Shown here: in pieces, positions 8,365 through 15,102 of the stretch
Layout: every line of letters begins with the position of its first letter
Position numbering within the stretch: position 1 is the stretch's first letter
NCBI GenBank assembly: GCA_018812385.1
Contig: JAHJDU010000057.1
Span: forward strand, 1-15,317
From: Pseudomonadota bacterium
GTDB taxonomy: Bacteria; Desulfobacterota; Desulfobacteria; Desulfobacterales; Desulfobacteraceae
Length of the DNA stretch: 15,317 nucleotides
Direction: 5' to 3'
Position numbers and translations under genes: made by a program
The notes under the pieces: model-generated
What the model was told of the DNA's origin: nothing
The model's input: the letters and a program-made list of their open reading frames with translations, nothing else
Database searches by the model: none

Positions 8365-9232
8365 AAAAATTCAACCCAACAGGTATAAACCTGAGGCCAA
8401 AGATGGCAAGTATACAAATTCCGAGACCGGCATTGCGGTTTGTCTTAAATACGTCATGACTCTGGTATTTATCAGTGCCTTAAGCCTTGTATCGATCTTT
8501 ATTTACGATTTTATTACCCAGTCACCCTCTTTTAATATTAAAAAAATTGAAATTTCAGGGACAAACCGGGTTTTAAAAGAAGACATTCTCAAGCTTGCAG
8601 ACCTGACCTTTGAAAAAAATATTTTGGAGATTAATTTATTTTCCATTGAAAAGCGACTCATTTCCCATCCCTGGATTCAGTCAGCCTGTGTAAAAAGAAA
8701 TCTGGATTCTGTGCTGTCCATATCCATCACTGAGCATGAACCCCTGGCCATTGTTAAAATTGGAAACCTGGCTGATATTTTAATTAATACTCAGGGAAGC
8801 CCTTTTAAAGAATACAGCCCTCTTAATGATAATATAAAAAATTTACCCGTTGTCACGGGACTTGATCTTACAAGTGTCAATAACCAGTATCTGTTCAATG
8901 GGACTTTATTTAATTCCACCATGGATTTTTTACAATCAGTGGACTGCGTTAATATAAAGCAAATAAATGGAGATGAAAATACCGGGGTCACCATTGAAGC
9001 CAGGGATATATATAACCAGCAGCTCACAGGCGAACAAGGAATAGTTCAAATTAAACTGGGTTTTGATAATTTTAAAGCAAAACTGAATAAAGCAAAAAAT
9101 ATTAGCGAGTATATTGATAAAAACTTTCCCGAGAAAACAATCTGCGCCATGGATCTTTTTAATATTAAAAAAGTGTTTATCAAAACAAAACTCAACAATG
9201 CTCTGCACAACGATTTAGAAAAGGGGGCGTAA
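8357..9232 (+). CDS. ftsQ: Cell division protein FtsQ (POTRA domain)
   Basis: Bitopic inner membrane divisome protein linking early cytoplasmic and late periplasmic division proteins. 291 residues: a basic cytoplasmic tail of about 30 residues, one membrane segment at about 32-54 (VMTLVFISALSLVSIFIY), then a periplasmic region. A POTRA domain occupies about 58-128, with IKKIEISGTNRVLKEDI, HPWIQSACVKRNL and a final ISITEHEPLAIV strand, a typical FtsQ/DivIB pattern. The following domain contains LPVVTG at 163-168, also usual for FtsQ. The start is GTG at 8357, inside the end of murB, with GAGG at 8346-8349 seven bases upstream. The overlap suggests translational coupling. Sequence is weakly conserved as usual for FtsQ, but position and topology make the call strong. 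Confidence 0.93.
   Translation: MSKKIQPNRYKPEAKDGKYTNSETGIAVCLKYVMTLVFISALSLVSIFIYDFITQSPSFNIKKIEISGTNRVLKEDILKLADLTFEKNILEINLFSIEKRLISHPWIQSACVKRNLDSVLSISITEHEPLAIVKIGNLADILINTQGSPFKEYSPLNDNIKNLPVVTGLDLTSVNNQYLFNGTLFNSTMDFLQSVDCVNIKQINGDENTGVTIEARDIYNQQLTGEQGIVQIKLGFDNFKAKLNKAKNISEYIDKNFPEKTICAMDLFNIKKVFIKTKLNNALHNDLEKGA
9221..9227 (+). promoter_or_regulatory. Strong ribosome-binding site deciding the TTG start of ftsA
   Basis: AAGGGGG sits inside the last codons of ftsQ and ends six bases before the TTG at 9234. There is no ATG or GTG near the expected N-terminus of FtsA, whose conserved GLDIGTTK begins ten residues in, so this site supports the rare TTG start. Confidence 0.7.
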
Positions 9233-9233
9233 T

Positions 9234-10460
9234 TTGCAGGGAAATGAAAAAATAATTGTGGGCCTGGATATCGGCACAACCAAAATTACGGCCGTTGTAG
9301 GGGAAATGCTTGAGGATCAAATCAACATTATTGGTGTCGGCTCCCACCCATCCACGGGACTTAGAAAAGGAATTGTTGTCAATATTGAATCAACTGTGGA
9401 TTCAATAAAAAAAGCGGTGGAAGAGGCAGAACTCATGGCTGGTTGTGATATTTCATCTGTTTATGCTGGTATTGCAGGGAATCATATAAAAGGTCTTAAC
9501 TCCCATGGGCTTATCGCTATCAAGGGCCGTGAAATTACAGACCAGGATGTTGACCGCGTCATTGATGCAGCAAAAGCAATTGCCATTCCAGCCGACAGAG
9601 AAATTCTTCACGTCATCCCCCAGGAATTTATTGTTGATGACATGGAATCCATTCAAAATCCTGTGGGTATGACAGCCATCCGTCTTGAAGCCAATATTCA
9701 CATTATCACGGGTGCAGTATCTTCAGCCAGAAATATTGTCAAGTGCTGCAATAAGGCAGGCCTTGAAGTTTGTGAAATTGCCCTTAAATCATTGGCCTCG
9801 GGCGAAGCAGTTCTTACAGATGAAGAAAAGCAACTGGGATGTGTTGTCGCCGATATGGGTGGCGGAACAACTGATTTAGCCCTTTTCAAAAATAATAATT
9901 TAAAATTTATATATAACCTCCCTCTGGGAGGACACAACCTGACCAATGATATTTCAATCGGTCTTCGAACACCGCTGCCGGAAGCTGAAAAAATAAAAAA
10001 CGAACATGGCACCTGTATCCCGGAAAATGTAAAAAGCGGAGCAACCATAGAGGTAGCGGGTGTTGGGGGAAGATCCCCTAAAAAACTTTCCAAGAAGATT
10101 CTAGCTGAAATCCTTGAGCCCAGAGTGGAAGAAATTTTTTCTCTTTTACAAAAAGAATTGTTCTCCAATGGACTTGAAAATTCATTCCCGGCAGGGTTTG
10201 TCCTCACTGGTGGAAGCGTGCTTCTTGACGGCATCACTGAACTTGCAGAATCTGTTTTCAATGTGCCTGTACGAATTGGCGAACCCAATAAAGTTGGGGG
10301 GCTGAAAGATATTGTTAAAAATCCGGCCTATGCGACGGGTGTCGGGCTTGTCCTTTTAGGTTCCAGCGCAAGCTGTCGAACTAATTTGCACGACGCACCC
10401 GTTCAAGGATTTACAGGAGTATTAAATAGGATGAAACAGTGGTTTAAAAATATACTTTAA
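9234..10460 (+). CDS. ftsA: Cell division protein FtsA (actin-like ATPase)
   Basis: Cytoplasmic actin-fold protein that anchors FtsZ polymers to the membrane and recruits later divisome proteins. 408 residues. The phosphate-1 loop is GLDIGTTKI at 10-18; the FtsA-specific 1C domain lies at about 85-165 with DREILHVIPQEFIVD at 121-135; phosphate-2 is ADMGGGTTDLALF at 206-218; the adenosine loop is LTGGSVLLDG at 324-333. The last residues, VLNRMKQWFKNIL, form a basic amphipathic helix as expected for the membrane-targeting sequence. The gene starts at a TTG one base after ftsQ. FtsZ follows after a short gap. Everything expected for a functional FtsA is present. Confidence 0.97.
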   Translation: MQGNEKIIVGLDIGTTKITAVVGEMLEDQINIIGVGSHPSTGLRKGIVVNIESTVDSIKKAVEEAELMAGCDISSVYAGIAGNHIKGLNSHGLIAIKGREITDQDVDRVIDAAKAIAIPADREILHVIPQEFIVDDMESIQNPVGMTAIRLEANIHIITGAVSSARNIVKCCNKAGLEVCEIALKSLASGEAVLTDEEKQLGCVVADMGGGTTDLALFKNNNLKFIYNLPLGGHNLTNDISIGLRTPLPEAEKIKNEHGTCIPENVKSGATIEVAGVGGRSPKKLSKKILAEILEPRVEEIFSLLQKELFSNGLENSFPAGFVLTGGSVLLDGITELAESVFNVPVRIGEPNKVGGLKDIVKNPAYATGVGLVLLGSSASCRTNLHDAPVQGFTGVLNRMKQWFKNIL

Positions 10461-10466
10461 TTTTTT

Positions 10467-10473
10467 AGGGGGG
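10467..10473 (+). promoter_or_regulatory. Ribosome-binding site of ftsZ
   Basis: AGGGGGG follows a run of six T and lies five bases before the ATG at 10479. A GTG at 10473-10475 is in frame but overlaps this site, so it cannot be served by it. The ATG at 10479 is therefore the better start. The site is the strongest-looking one in the operon, consistent with the high FtsZ level cells need. Confidence 0.7.
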
Positions 10474-10478
10474 TGGAA

Positions 10479-11732
10479 ATGACTTTCTCTTATGTGGAAA
10501 ACGAAAAATCAGCAAAAATCAAGGTTATTGGCGTTGGCGGTGCCGGCGGCAATGCAGTGAACAACATGATTGATGCGAAACTCAAAGGTGTAAAATTCAT
10601 TGTTGCCAACACTGATGTCCAGGCGCTTGAAGCATCCAGGGCTGAAGTAAAAATTCAGATTGGGAAAGAACTGACACAAGGACTTGGCGCTGGTGCTGAT
10701 CCGAAAAAGGGCCAGCAAGCAGCAGAGGAAAGTGCATCTGAACTGCGGCAGGCCTTAGAGGACAGCCATATGGTCTTTATTACAGCAGGCTTTGGTGGTG
10801 GTACTGGAACAGGAGCTGCCCCCGTTATTGCTGAAATCTGTAGAGATCTTGGTATACTGACTGTGGCCGTTGCGTCTAAACCATTTTCTTTTGAAGGCAA
10901 AAAAAGAGAACAACAGGCCCTTGCAGGCCTTGAAAAACTTCAAGCGATTACAGATACCGTCATTATCATTCCAAATGATCGGCTCAGGGGAATTGCAACC
11001 AAAGGTGCTAAAATGGTTGATATGTTTATTAAAGCAGATGAAATTCTCCACCATTCTGTAAAGGGTATTACAGACCTGATTATGATGCCGGGCCATGTCA
11101 ACCTTGATTTTGCTGATGTCAGAACCACCATGCAAAAAGCAGGAAAAGCATTGATGGGTATTGGTATTGCATCAGGAGAAAATCGGGCCGTTGAAGCTGC
11201 TGAAAGGGCGATTTCCCATCCACTTCTTGAAGATATTTCTATTGCCGGTGCAAAAGGGGTGTTAATGAATATTACATCCAGTTCTGATATAACCCTTGAT
11301 GAGATGACAGCAGCATCTGACAGGATTTACAAGGAAGTCGGAGATGATGCAGACATCATCTGGGGCCAGACATTTGATGAGGAACTGGGAGATGAAATAA
11401 GGATTACAGTAATCGCCACCGGTATTGGCTCTGAAGAATTCAAAGGATCCGATAACATACACCATTTTGATCCCATGGCTCAGCCCATTGCATATCAACA
11501 GCCAGGGGCAGTAGCCCAGCCCGTTACACAATCTGCTGGAACCATTGCACGGGGACAATTGAGAACTCCTTCCCAGGAGGAGCTTGCAAGCTGGAATGAA
11601 TTTGACAACCCTGTCATTGTTAAACATAAAAAAGCGGTTGGAGATTATGACATTCTAAATGATTACAATTCAATCCCGTTTGATAACAATGATCTGGAGG
11701 TACCTACATTTCTTAGAAGAAAAGCTGACTGA
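10479..11732 (+). CDS. ftsZ: Cell division protein FtsZ (tubulin-like GTPase)
   Basis: Cytoplasmic tubulin homologue that forms the Z-ring and directs septal wall synthesis. From the ATG at 10479 it has 417 residues. Visible are the first GTP-binding loop GVGGAGGNAVNNM at 18-30, the tubulin signature GGGTGTGAAP at 106-115, the ADEILHHSVKGITDLI segment, and the T7 loop NLDFADV at 208-214 whose Asp210 and Asp213 complete the GTPase site of the next subunit. A linker of about 70 residues leads to the conserved C-terminal peptide VPTFLRRKAD, which binds FtsA. A GTG two codons upstream is possible but overlaps the ribosome-binding site. The stop is followed directly by the radical SAM gene. Confidence 0.98.
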   Translation: MTFSYVENEKSAKIKVIGVGGAGGNAVNNMIDAKLKGVKFIVANTDVQALEASRAEVKIQIGKELTQGLGAGADPKKGQQAAEESASELRQALEDSHMVFITAGFGGGTGTGAAPVIAEICRDLGILTVAVASKPFSFEGKKREQQALAGLEKLQAITDTVIIIPNDRLRGIATKGAKMVDMFIKADEILHHSVKGITDLIMMPGHVNLDFADVRTTMQKAGKALMGIGIASGENRAVEAAERAISHPLLEDISIAGAKGVLMNITSSSDITLDEMTAASDRIYKEVGDDADIIWGQTFDEELGDEIRITVIATGIGSEEFKGSDNIHHFDPMAQPIAYQQPGAVAQPVTQSAGTIARGQLRTPSQEELASWNEFDNPVIVKHKKAVGDYDILNDYNSIPFDNNDLEVPTFLRRKAD

Positions 11733-11735
11733 TAA

Positions 11736-13445
11736 ATGGGGAAAAGGCTCAAACCACCTTGGAATTATGGCTCAAATAAAAATAAAATTATAGAACAAGG
11801 AGCCATTGTTAAAAAAGGTAAAGGATTTATAAAAGCAGCTCTTGTATATCCCAATACTTATAAGGCAGGCATGTCCAGTCTGGGATTTCAAACCGTATAC
11901 CGGCTTGCAAATAATATTAATTTTTTAGCCTGTGAAAGGGTCTTTATGCCAGACCCAAAGCAGGCAACACAAGGCCTTAGTTGTGACCTTCAGGTTACGA
12001 GTAACCTTCAGGTTAAAAGTCTTGAAAGCGGTTTAAACCTTAATCAATTTGATATCATTCTGTTTTCAATATCATTTGAAAACGACTTTCTCCATATTGT
12101 TCAACTCCTTATGAAAGCAGGCATCCCCTTGCGATCGCCCGATCGAAACCACACCCACCCCCTGGTGGTTGCAGGGGGAGTCGCCTGTTTCTTAAACCCT
12201 GAACCCATTGCCCCTTTTATGGACTGTTTCCTTTTAGGAGAAGCAGAATGTTTACTTGAGCCATTTTTTGATAAATTCTTAAAAAAAATCGATAAAAACT
12301 CTTTTTTACACAGCCTGGAAAAAAAAATCCCCGGTGCCTATGTACCTGCGCTTCACACGAATAAAAATCCATTTCAAATCAAGGTGCAATACCTTAAAAA
12401 TCTTGATACCATTACAACCGCCACCACTATTCTCACCACTGAAACTGCTTTTAAGGATACCTTTCTTATAGAGACCCTTAAAGGCTGCCCCCATGGCTGC
12501 AGGTTCTGCAGCGCAGGATTTATTTACAGGCCACCCAGAATATATCCGGCTGAAAATATTTATGCCGCTATGAATTCTGCCACGGGCAGGACAGATAAAA
12601 TAGGGCTTGTCAGTTCAGCCATTGCAGATCATCCCGACATAACAAACATCTGCGACTATGGACTGAACCTTCATTTTAAACTGTCTTTTTCATCCCTAAG
12701 GGCCGATAAATTAACAGATGAGTTTATCGGCGCTCTTTCCGCTGCAAAGGTAAAAACAGCAACCATTGCCCCGGAGGCAGGATCAGCACGAATGCGCGAT
12801 ATTATTAATAAAAAAATTGATGAGCACGACATTCTTTGTGCCGCTCAAAGACTTGTCAATGCCGGTATCATGAATTTAAAACTCTATTTTATGATCGGGC
12901 TTCCCTTTGAAGAGGATCAGGATGTCATGGCTATAGTGGACCTCACAAAAAAAATTAAATCTGTTTTTCTTGAGGCATCAAAAAAACAAAAGAAAATCGG
13001 AACCATTACCTTAAGTGTCAATCCTTTTATTCCAAAACCATTTACCCCGTTTCAATGGGCTGCCATGACAGATGAAGCCACATTAAAAAAAAGAGTCACA
13101 CTTATCCACCAAGGCTTAAAAAAAATCGCCAATATTAAAATAAATGTTGAATCATTGAGAAAAGCAAAAATCCATGCCCTTCTTTCTCGTGGAGATAAAA
13201 AGGCTGCAGACCTGATCGAATCCGCATTAAAGAATGGCTGGTCATTTACCATGAAGCAGAACAAAACCTATTGTGATTCAATTGTCTATCAGGAAACACC
13301 CGTTGACACCCCCCTGCCCTGGGATTTTCTTGATAATCGAGTCAAAAAAGAGTTCCTTGCAAAAGAGTTTATAAAATCCAGACAGGGGGAAAAATCGCCC
13401 CCCTGTCCTATGATTGACTGTAACAGATGTAATACCTGCATTTAA
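11736..13445 (+). CDS. B12-binding-like radical SAM protein of unknown function
   Basis: 569 residues. The N-terminal part (about 30-180) looks like the cobalamin-binding-type domain common in radical SAM enzymes (ALVYPNTYKAGMSSLGFQTVY, ACERVFMPD, then VVAGGVACFLNPEPIAPFMDCFLLGEAE). The radical SAM cluster motif is C251-x3-C255-x2-C258 in GCPHGCRFCSAGFIYRPPR. SFSSLRAD and TATIAPEAGSARMRDIINK follow. The C-terminus has four further cysteines (C557, C562, C565, C568), which could bind a second Fe-S cluster. This pattern matches the uncharacterised radical SAM family I know as TIGR03960, here without the fused DUF2344 domain. No substrate is known to me. The ATG lies three bases after the ftsZ stop (TGATAAATG), so it is probably cotranscribed with ftsZ, though its ribosome-binding site is weak. 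Confidence 0.88.
   Translation: MGKRLKPPWNYGSNKNKIIEQGAIVKKGKGFIKAALVYPNTYKAGMSSLGFQTVYRLANNINFLACERVFMPDPKQATQGLSCDLQVTSNLQVKSLESGLNLNQFDIILFSISFENDFLHIVQLLMKAGIPLRSPDRNHTHPLVVAGGVACFLNPEPIAPFMDCFLLGEAECLLEPFFDKFLKKIDKNSFLHSLEKKIPGAYVPALHTNKNPFQIKVQYLKNLDTITTATTILTTETAFKDTFLIETLKGCPHGCRFCSAGFIYRPPRIYPAENIYAAMNSATGRTDKIGLVSSAIADHPDITNICDYGLNLHFKLSFSSLRADKLTDEFIGALSAAKVKTATIAPEAGSARMRDIINKKIDEHDILCAAQRLVNAGIMNLKLYFMIGLPFEEDQDVMAIVDLTKKIKSVFLEASKKQKKIGTITLSVNPFIPKPFTPFQWAAMTDEATLKKRVTLIHQGLKKIANIKINVESLRKAKIHALLSRGDKKAADLIESALKNGWSFTMKQNKTYCDSIVYQETPVDTPLPWDFLDNRVKKEFLAKEFIKSRQGEKSPPCPMIDCNRCNTCI
11986..12021 (+). repeat. Tandem 18-bp in-frame duplication inside the radical SAM gene
   Basis: Two adjacent 18-bp units, ACCTTCAGGTTACGAGTA and ACCTTCAGGTTAAAAGTC, agree at 15 of 18 positions (the first 12 are identical). 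They encode the repeated LQVTSN/LQVKSL segment in the N-terminal domain. The copy number is in frame, so the protein is kept intact. Confidence 0.75.
13381..13407. terminator. Strong hairpin near the 3' end of the radical SAM gene; possible terminator
   Basis: GACAGGGGG (13381-13389) pairs perfectly with CCCCCTGTC (13399-13407) around a nine-base loop, giving a 9-bp G+C-rich stem. It lies in coding sequence 38 bp before the stop. No T-run follows on the + strand. On the - strand the downstream bases read TGGATTTTAT, a weak T-rich stretch, so it could help stop leftward transcription from the CBS operon. The role is inferred. Confidence 0.35.
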
Positions 13446-13467
13446 TTTGAGATGACTTGGTATCCAA

Positions 13468-14169
13468 TCAGTTTTCTTCGAGTCTTATTCGACTACTGAT
13501 ACAGGCATGGCAACTGCCTGATCTTAACCGGGCTGCATCTGTAAGGGAAATAACACCTGAAACTGCCTGATGTTTCCCTGGAACGACGAACAGGCGATGC
13601 AAATCTTTTAAAATCATTGATTTGATGGCCCTCTCTACAGGATCCTGTTCATAACACAGGGCCACAGGACTTGACATAATCGTTCCTGCAGTGACAGACA
13701 GATCCTCTCCGTGCCTGTAACACAGCGTAATATCGGTTTTGGAAATAACCCCTTTGGGATAGTTTTGATCATCTGAAACAAGGATTGCACCGAATCTTGA
13801 AGCAGAAAGAATTTCCACCACAGATTCAAGAGAGGTTTCTTCCTTACAGGATTCAACCTGTTTTGTCATAATTTCATGAACTTTATATCTTTTGACCCTG
13901 TCTTGAACAATCTCATCAGTTTTATTAAAAAGGCCCTGGTTACAATGACTGCAATAATGGTAAAGCAATCCTACAATATCAGGGTATGTTATGACACCAT
14001 CTATTGTATTTGAATCCTGCTCCAAAGCATATAACCTGTCGATCTTATTGGCTTTCATGGTATCCAATGCAGAATAAAGCGTATCATCCGGCCCGCAGAA
14101 AAGTGGAGGGCAATTCATTATCATTTTAACAGGGGTTGATAAAGGAAGTCCTGAATACCAGGCCCCCAT
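13468..14169 (-). CDS. Four-CBS-domain protein, C-terminal three CBS domains (frameshifted gene, main part)
   Basis: CBS (Bateman) domains bind adenosyl ligands such as AMP, ATP or SAM and act as sensors. This 233-residue frame holds the tail of one CBS motif (GAWYSGLPL) and three whole ones, at about 16-68, 100-150 and 165-215, each with a DIM/VMI-type start and a GVIS-TD ending (GVISKTD, GVISLTD). Two Cys pairs stand out: HYCSHC (C73, C76) and CHAC (C220, C223), which might bind a metal or an Fe-S cluster. The ATG at 14169 falls in the middle of a CBS repeat, so it is not a natural start: the missing first half lies in the next frame upstream (14121-14357). It converges on the radical SAM gene with 22 bp between the stops. 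Domain call firm; ligand and role unknown. Confidence 0.8.
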   Translation of the reverse strand: MGAWYSGLPLSTPVKMIMNCPPLFCGPDDTLYSALDTMKANKIDRLYALEQDSNTIDGVITYPDIVGLLYHYCSHCNQGLFNKTDEIVQDRVKRYKVHEIMTKQVESCKEETSLESVVEILSASRFGAILVSDDQNYPKGVISKTDITLCYRHGEDLSVTAGTIMSSPVALCYEQDPVERAIKSMILKDLHRLFVVPGKHQAVSGVISLTDAARLRSGSCHACISSRIRLEEN

Positions 14170-14357
14170 TTATCTGTTTTTGAAACAACGCCCAAAGGTA
14201 TCTGTGAATCTTTGCCGACTAAAATCGCATTGATTTTATATTTAATTAAATATTGGATTCCGCAATCAATGCTGTCACTGGGGTCAAGCACAATCAACTG
14301 CTTTCTCATGGCATGTCTGACTTTTAACCCGGTTAATGTATCTTTTACCATTTTCAT
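14121..14357 (-). CDS. Four-CBS-domain protein, N-terminal CBS fragment (frameshifted)
   Basis: 78-residue frame with most of one CBS motif: VRHAMRKQLIVLDPSDS, then INAILVGKDSQIPLGVVSKTD. After SKTD the frame derails to KWGPGIQDF, while the expected continuation (MGAWYSGLPLSTPV) is in the -1 frame at the sequence AAATGGGGG. One extra A or G there would join both parts to a protein of about 295 residues with four CBS domains. The site is a homopolymer, where sequencing errors are frequent. The ATG overlaps the stop of the upstream CBS gene (ATGA), so both genes are translationally coupled. As written, the ATG of the second part lies within this frame, so reinitiation is conceivable, but it would split a CBS fold. 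Confidence 0.7.
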   Translation of the reverse strand: MKMVKDTLTGLKVRHAMRKQLIVLDPSDSIDCGIQYLIKYKINAILVGKDSQIPLGVVSKTDKWGPGIQDFLYQPLLK

Positions 14358-14815
14358 ACTCTTTCAAGAAGATGGTTAAAAAGATCTGAAATATAAACCA
14401 TGCCGACAGCTTCACCATTGGAAACAACGGGCAGTCTTCGAACATGTTTTTTTATCATGATATCAAGGACCATCATCAAGTGCGTGTCAGGGGTAACGGA
14501 TATGACTTTTGGTGTCATGATATCTCCGACAACAAAATTTTTTAATTTACCCGTAGCACTATCAATAATACCCTCAATTTCAATATCACTGATGTTTCCC
14601 CAAATTTTAACATGCTTGGGCAAAAGGGCCAGAAGAATATCATACATGGATATCATACCTGCAATGGAGCCATCTTTATCTGTTACCATAATGCCAAAAA
14701 TTGTTTTTACACCCAGTTTTGATGCTTTAAAGATCTCTAATGCTTCGGTTATAGAAGAATCAGGGCTCAATGTTTTAAAGTGGGTCACCATAACATCTTT
14801 GGCTGTCGTTTTCAT
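14354..14815 (-). CDS. Two-CBS-domain protein (Bateman module)
   Basis: 153 residues forming a single pair of CBS domains: the first at about 5-63 (AKDVMVTHFKTLSPDSS, then GIMVTDKDGSIAGMISMYDIL), the second at about 97-150 (VGDIMTPKVISVTP, HVRRLPVVSNGEAVGMVYISDLF). Such stand-alone modules sense adenine nucleotides or SAM and often regulate a partner protein. No effector domain or membrane segment is present. The ATG at 14815 has AAAGGAGAG seven bases upstream. The stop overlaps the start of the four-CBS gene, so the two products may work together, for example as a hetero-oligomeric sensor (inference). The 168-codon ORF on the opposite strand over this region is a shadow. Confidence 0.88.
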   Translation of the reverse strand: MKTTAKDVMVTHFKTLSPDSSITEALEIFKASKLGVKTIFGIMVTDKDGSIAGMISMYDILLALLPKHVKIWGNISDIEIEGIIDSATGKLKNFVVGDIMTPKVISVTPDTHLMMVLDIMIKKHVRRLPVVSNGEAVGMVYISDLFNHLLERV

Positions 14816-14822
14816 TCCATCT

Positions 14823-14829
14823 CTCCTTT
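14823..14829 (-). promoter_or_regulatory. Ribosome-binding site of the CBS operon
   Basis: On the - strand this reads AAAGGAG, close to the Shine-Dalgarno consensus, seven bases before the ATG at 14815. It supports that start. Confidence 0.75.
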
Positions 14830-14899
14830 TGTTAAACCAATTATTTTCTTGTTTTAATTTAGTTCTTTTCAGGCTTACAAACTCATTAAAAGATCCACT

Positions 14900-14927
14900 T
14901 TATTAATGAATCCACAATCGTAATCAA
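14900..14927 (-). promoter_or_regulatory. Weak candidate sigma-70 type promoter of the CBS operon
   Basis: On the - strand TTGATT (14927-14922) and TAATAA (14905-14900) are spaced by 16 bases, about 85 bp upstream of the CBS start codon. The region is A+T-rich, so such matches arise easily by chance. It is listed because a promoter for this operon must lie between the GAF gene and 14815 if the operon is independent. Confidence 0.2.
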
Positions 14928-15102
14928 AAATGCGGAAAAAAGCTGAAGTTGCCTATCTTCAAACAAATAACCCTGCCTCCAACTCAGAAGGGATAGTGAC
15001 CCCTTAACGTCTGCTGTTGTCATCCATGTTTATTTGTTCCAAAGTCACGAATTCAGAGAATTGATCACATCGTCCACATATTCCGGCTGAAAACGCTCCC
15101 AC

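Larger units (their letters stand above)
14816..15102. other. Non-coding spacer between the GAF gene and the CBS operon
   Basis: About 290 bp, A+T-rich on the CBS side. It holds the ribosome-binding site and candidate promoter listed separately. A 9-bp inverted repeat, AACAAATAA (14962-14970) and TTATTTGTT (15030-15038), encloses a small hairpin AAGGG (14988-14992)/CCCTT (15001-15005). No T-run follows, so a terminator for the GAF gene is doubtful. A 29-codon frame on the - strand (15045-15134) overlapping the GAF end is discussed as a finding; otherwise I see no gene here. Confidence 0.5.

Noticed and set aside
9698..10288. 196-codon ORF on the - strand inside ftsA
   Set aside because: It lies wholly antisense to a clearly conserved ftsA, its protein has no recognisable domain and is Ser/Pro-rich as expected for a shadow frame.
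10455..10472. Rho-independent terminator between ftsA and ftsZ at the T-run
   Set aside because: The six T are not preceded by a stable hairpin and are directly followed by the ftsZ ribosome-binding site.
10473..10475. GTG start of ftsZ two codons upstream
   Set aside because: It overlaps the AGGGGGG ribosome-binding site; the ATG at 10479 has proper spacing.
14400..14906. 168-codon ORF on the + strand
   Set aside because: It is antisense to the two-CBS gene, whose domain motifs and ribosome-binding site are clear on the - strand.
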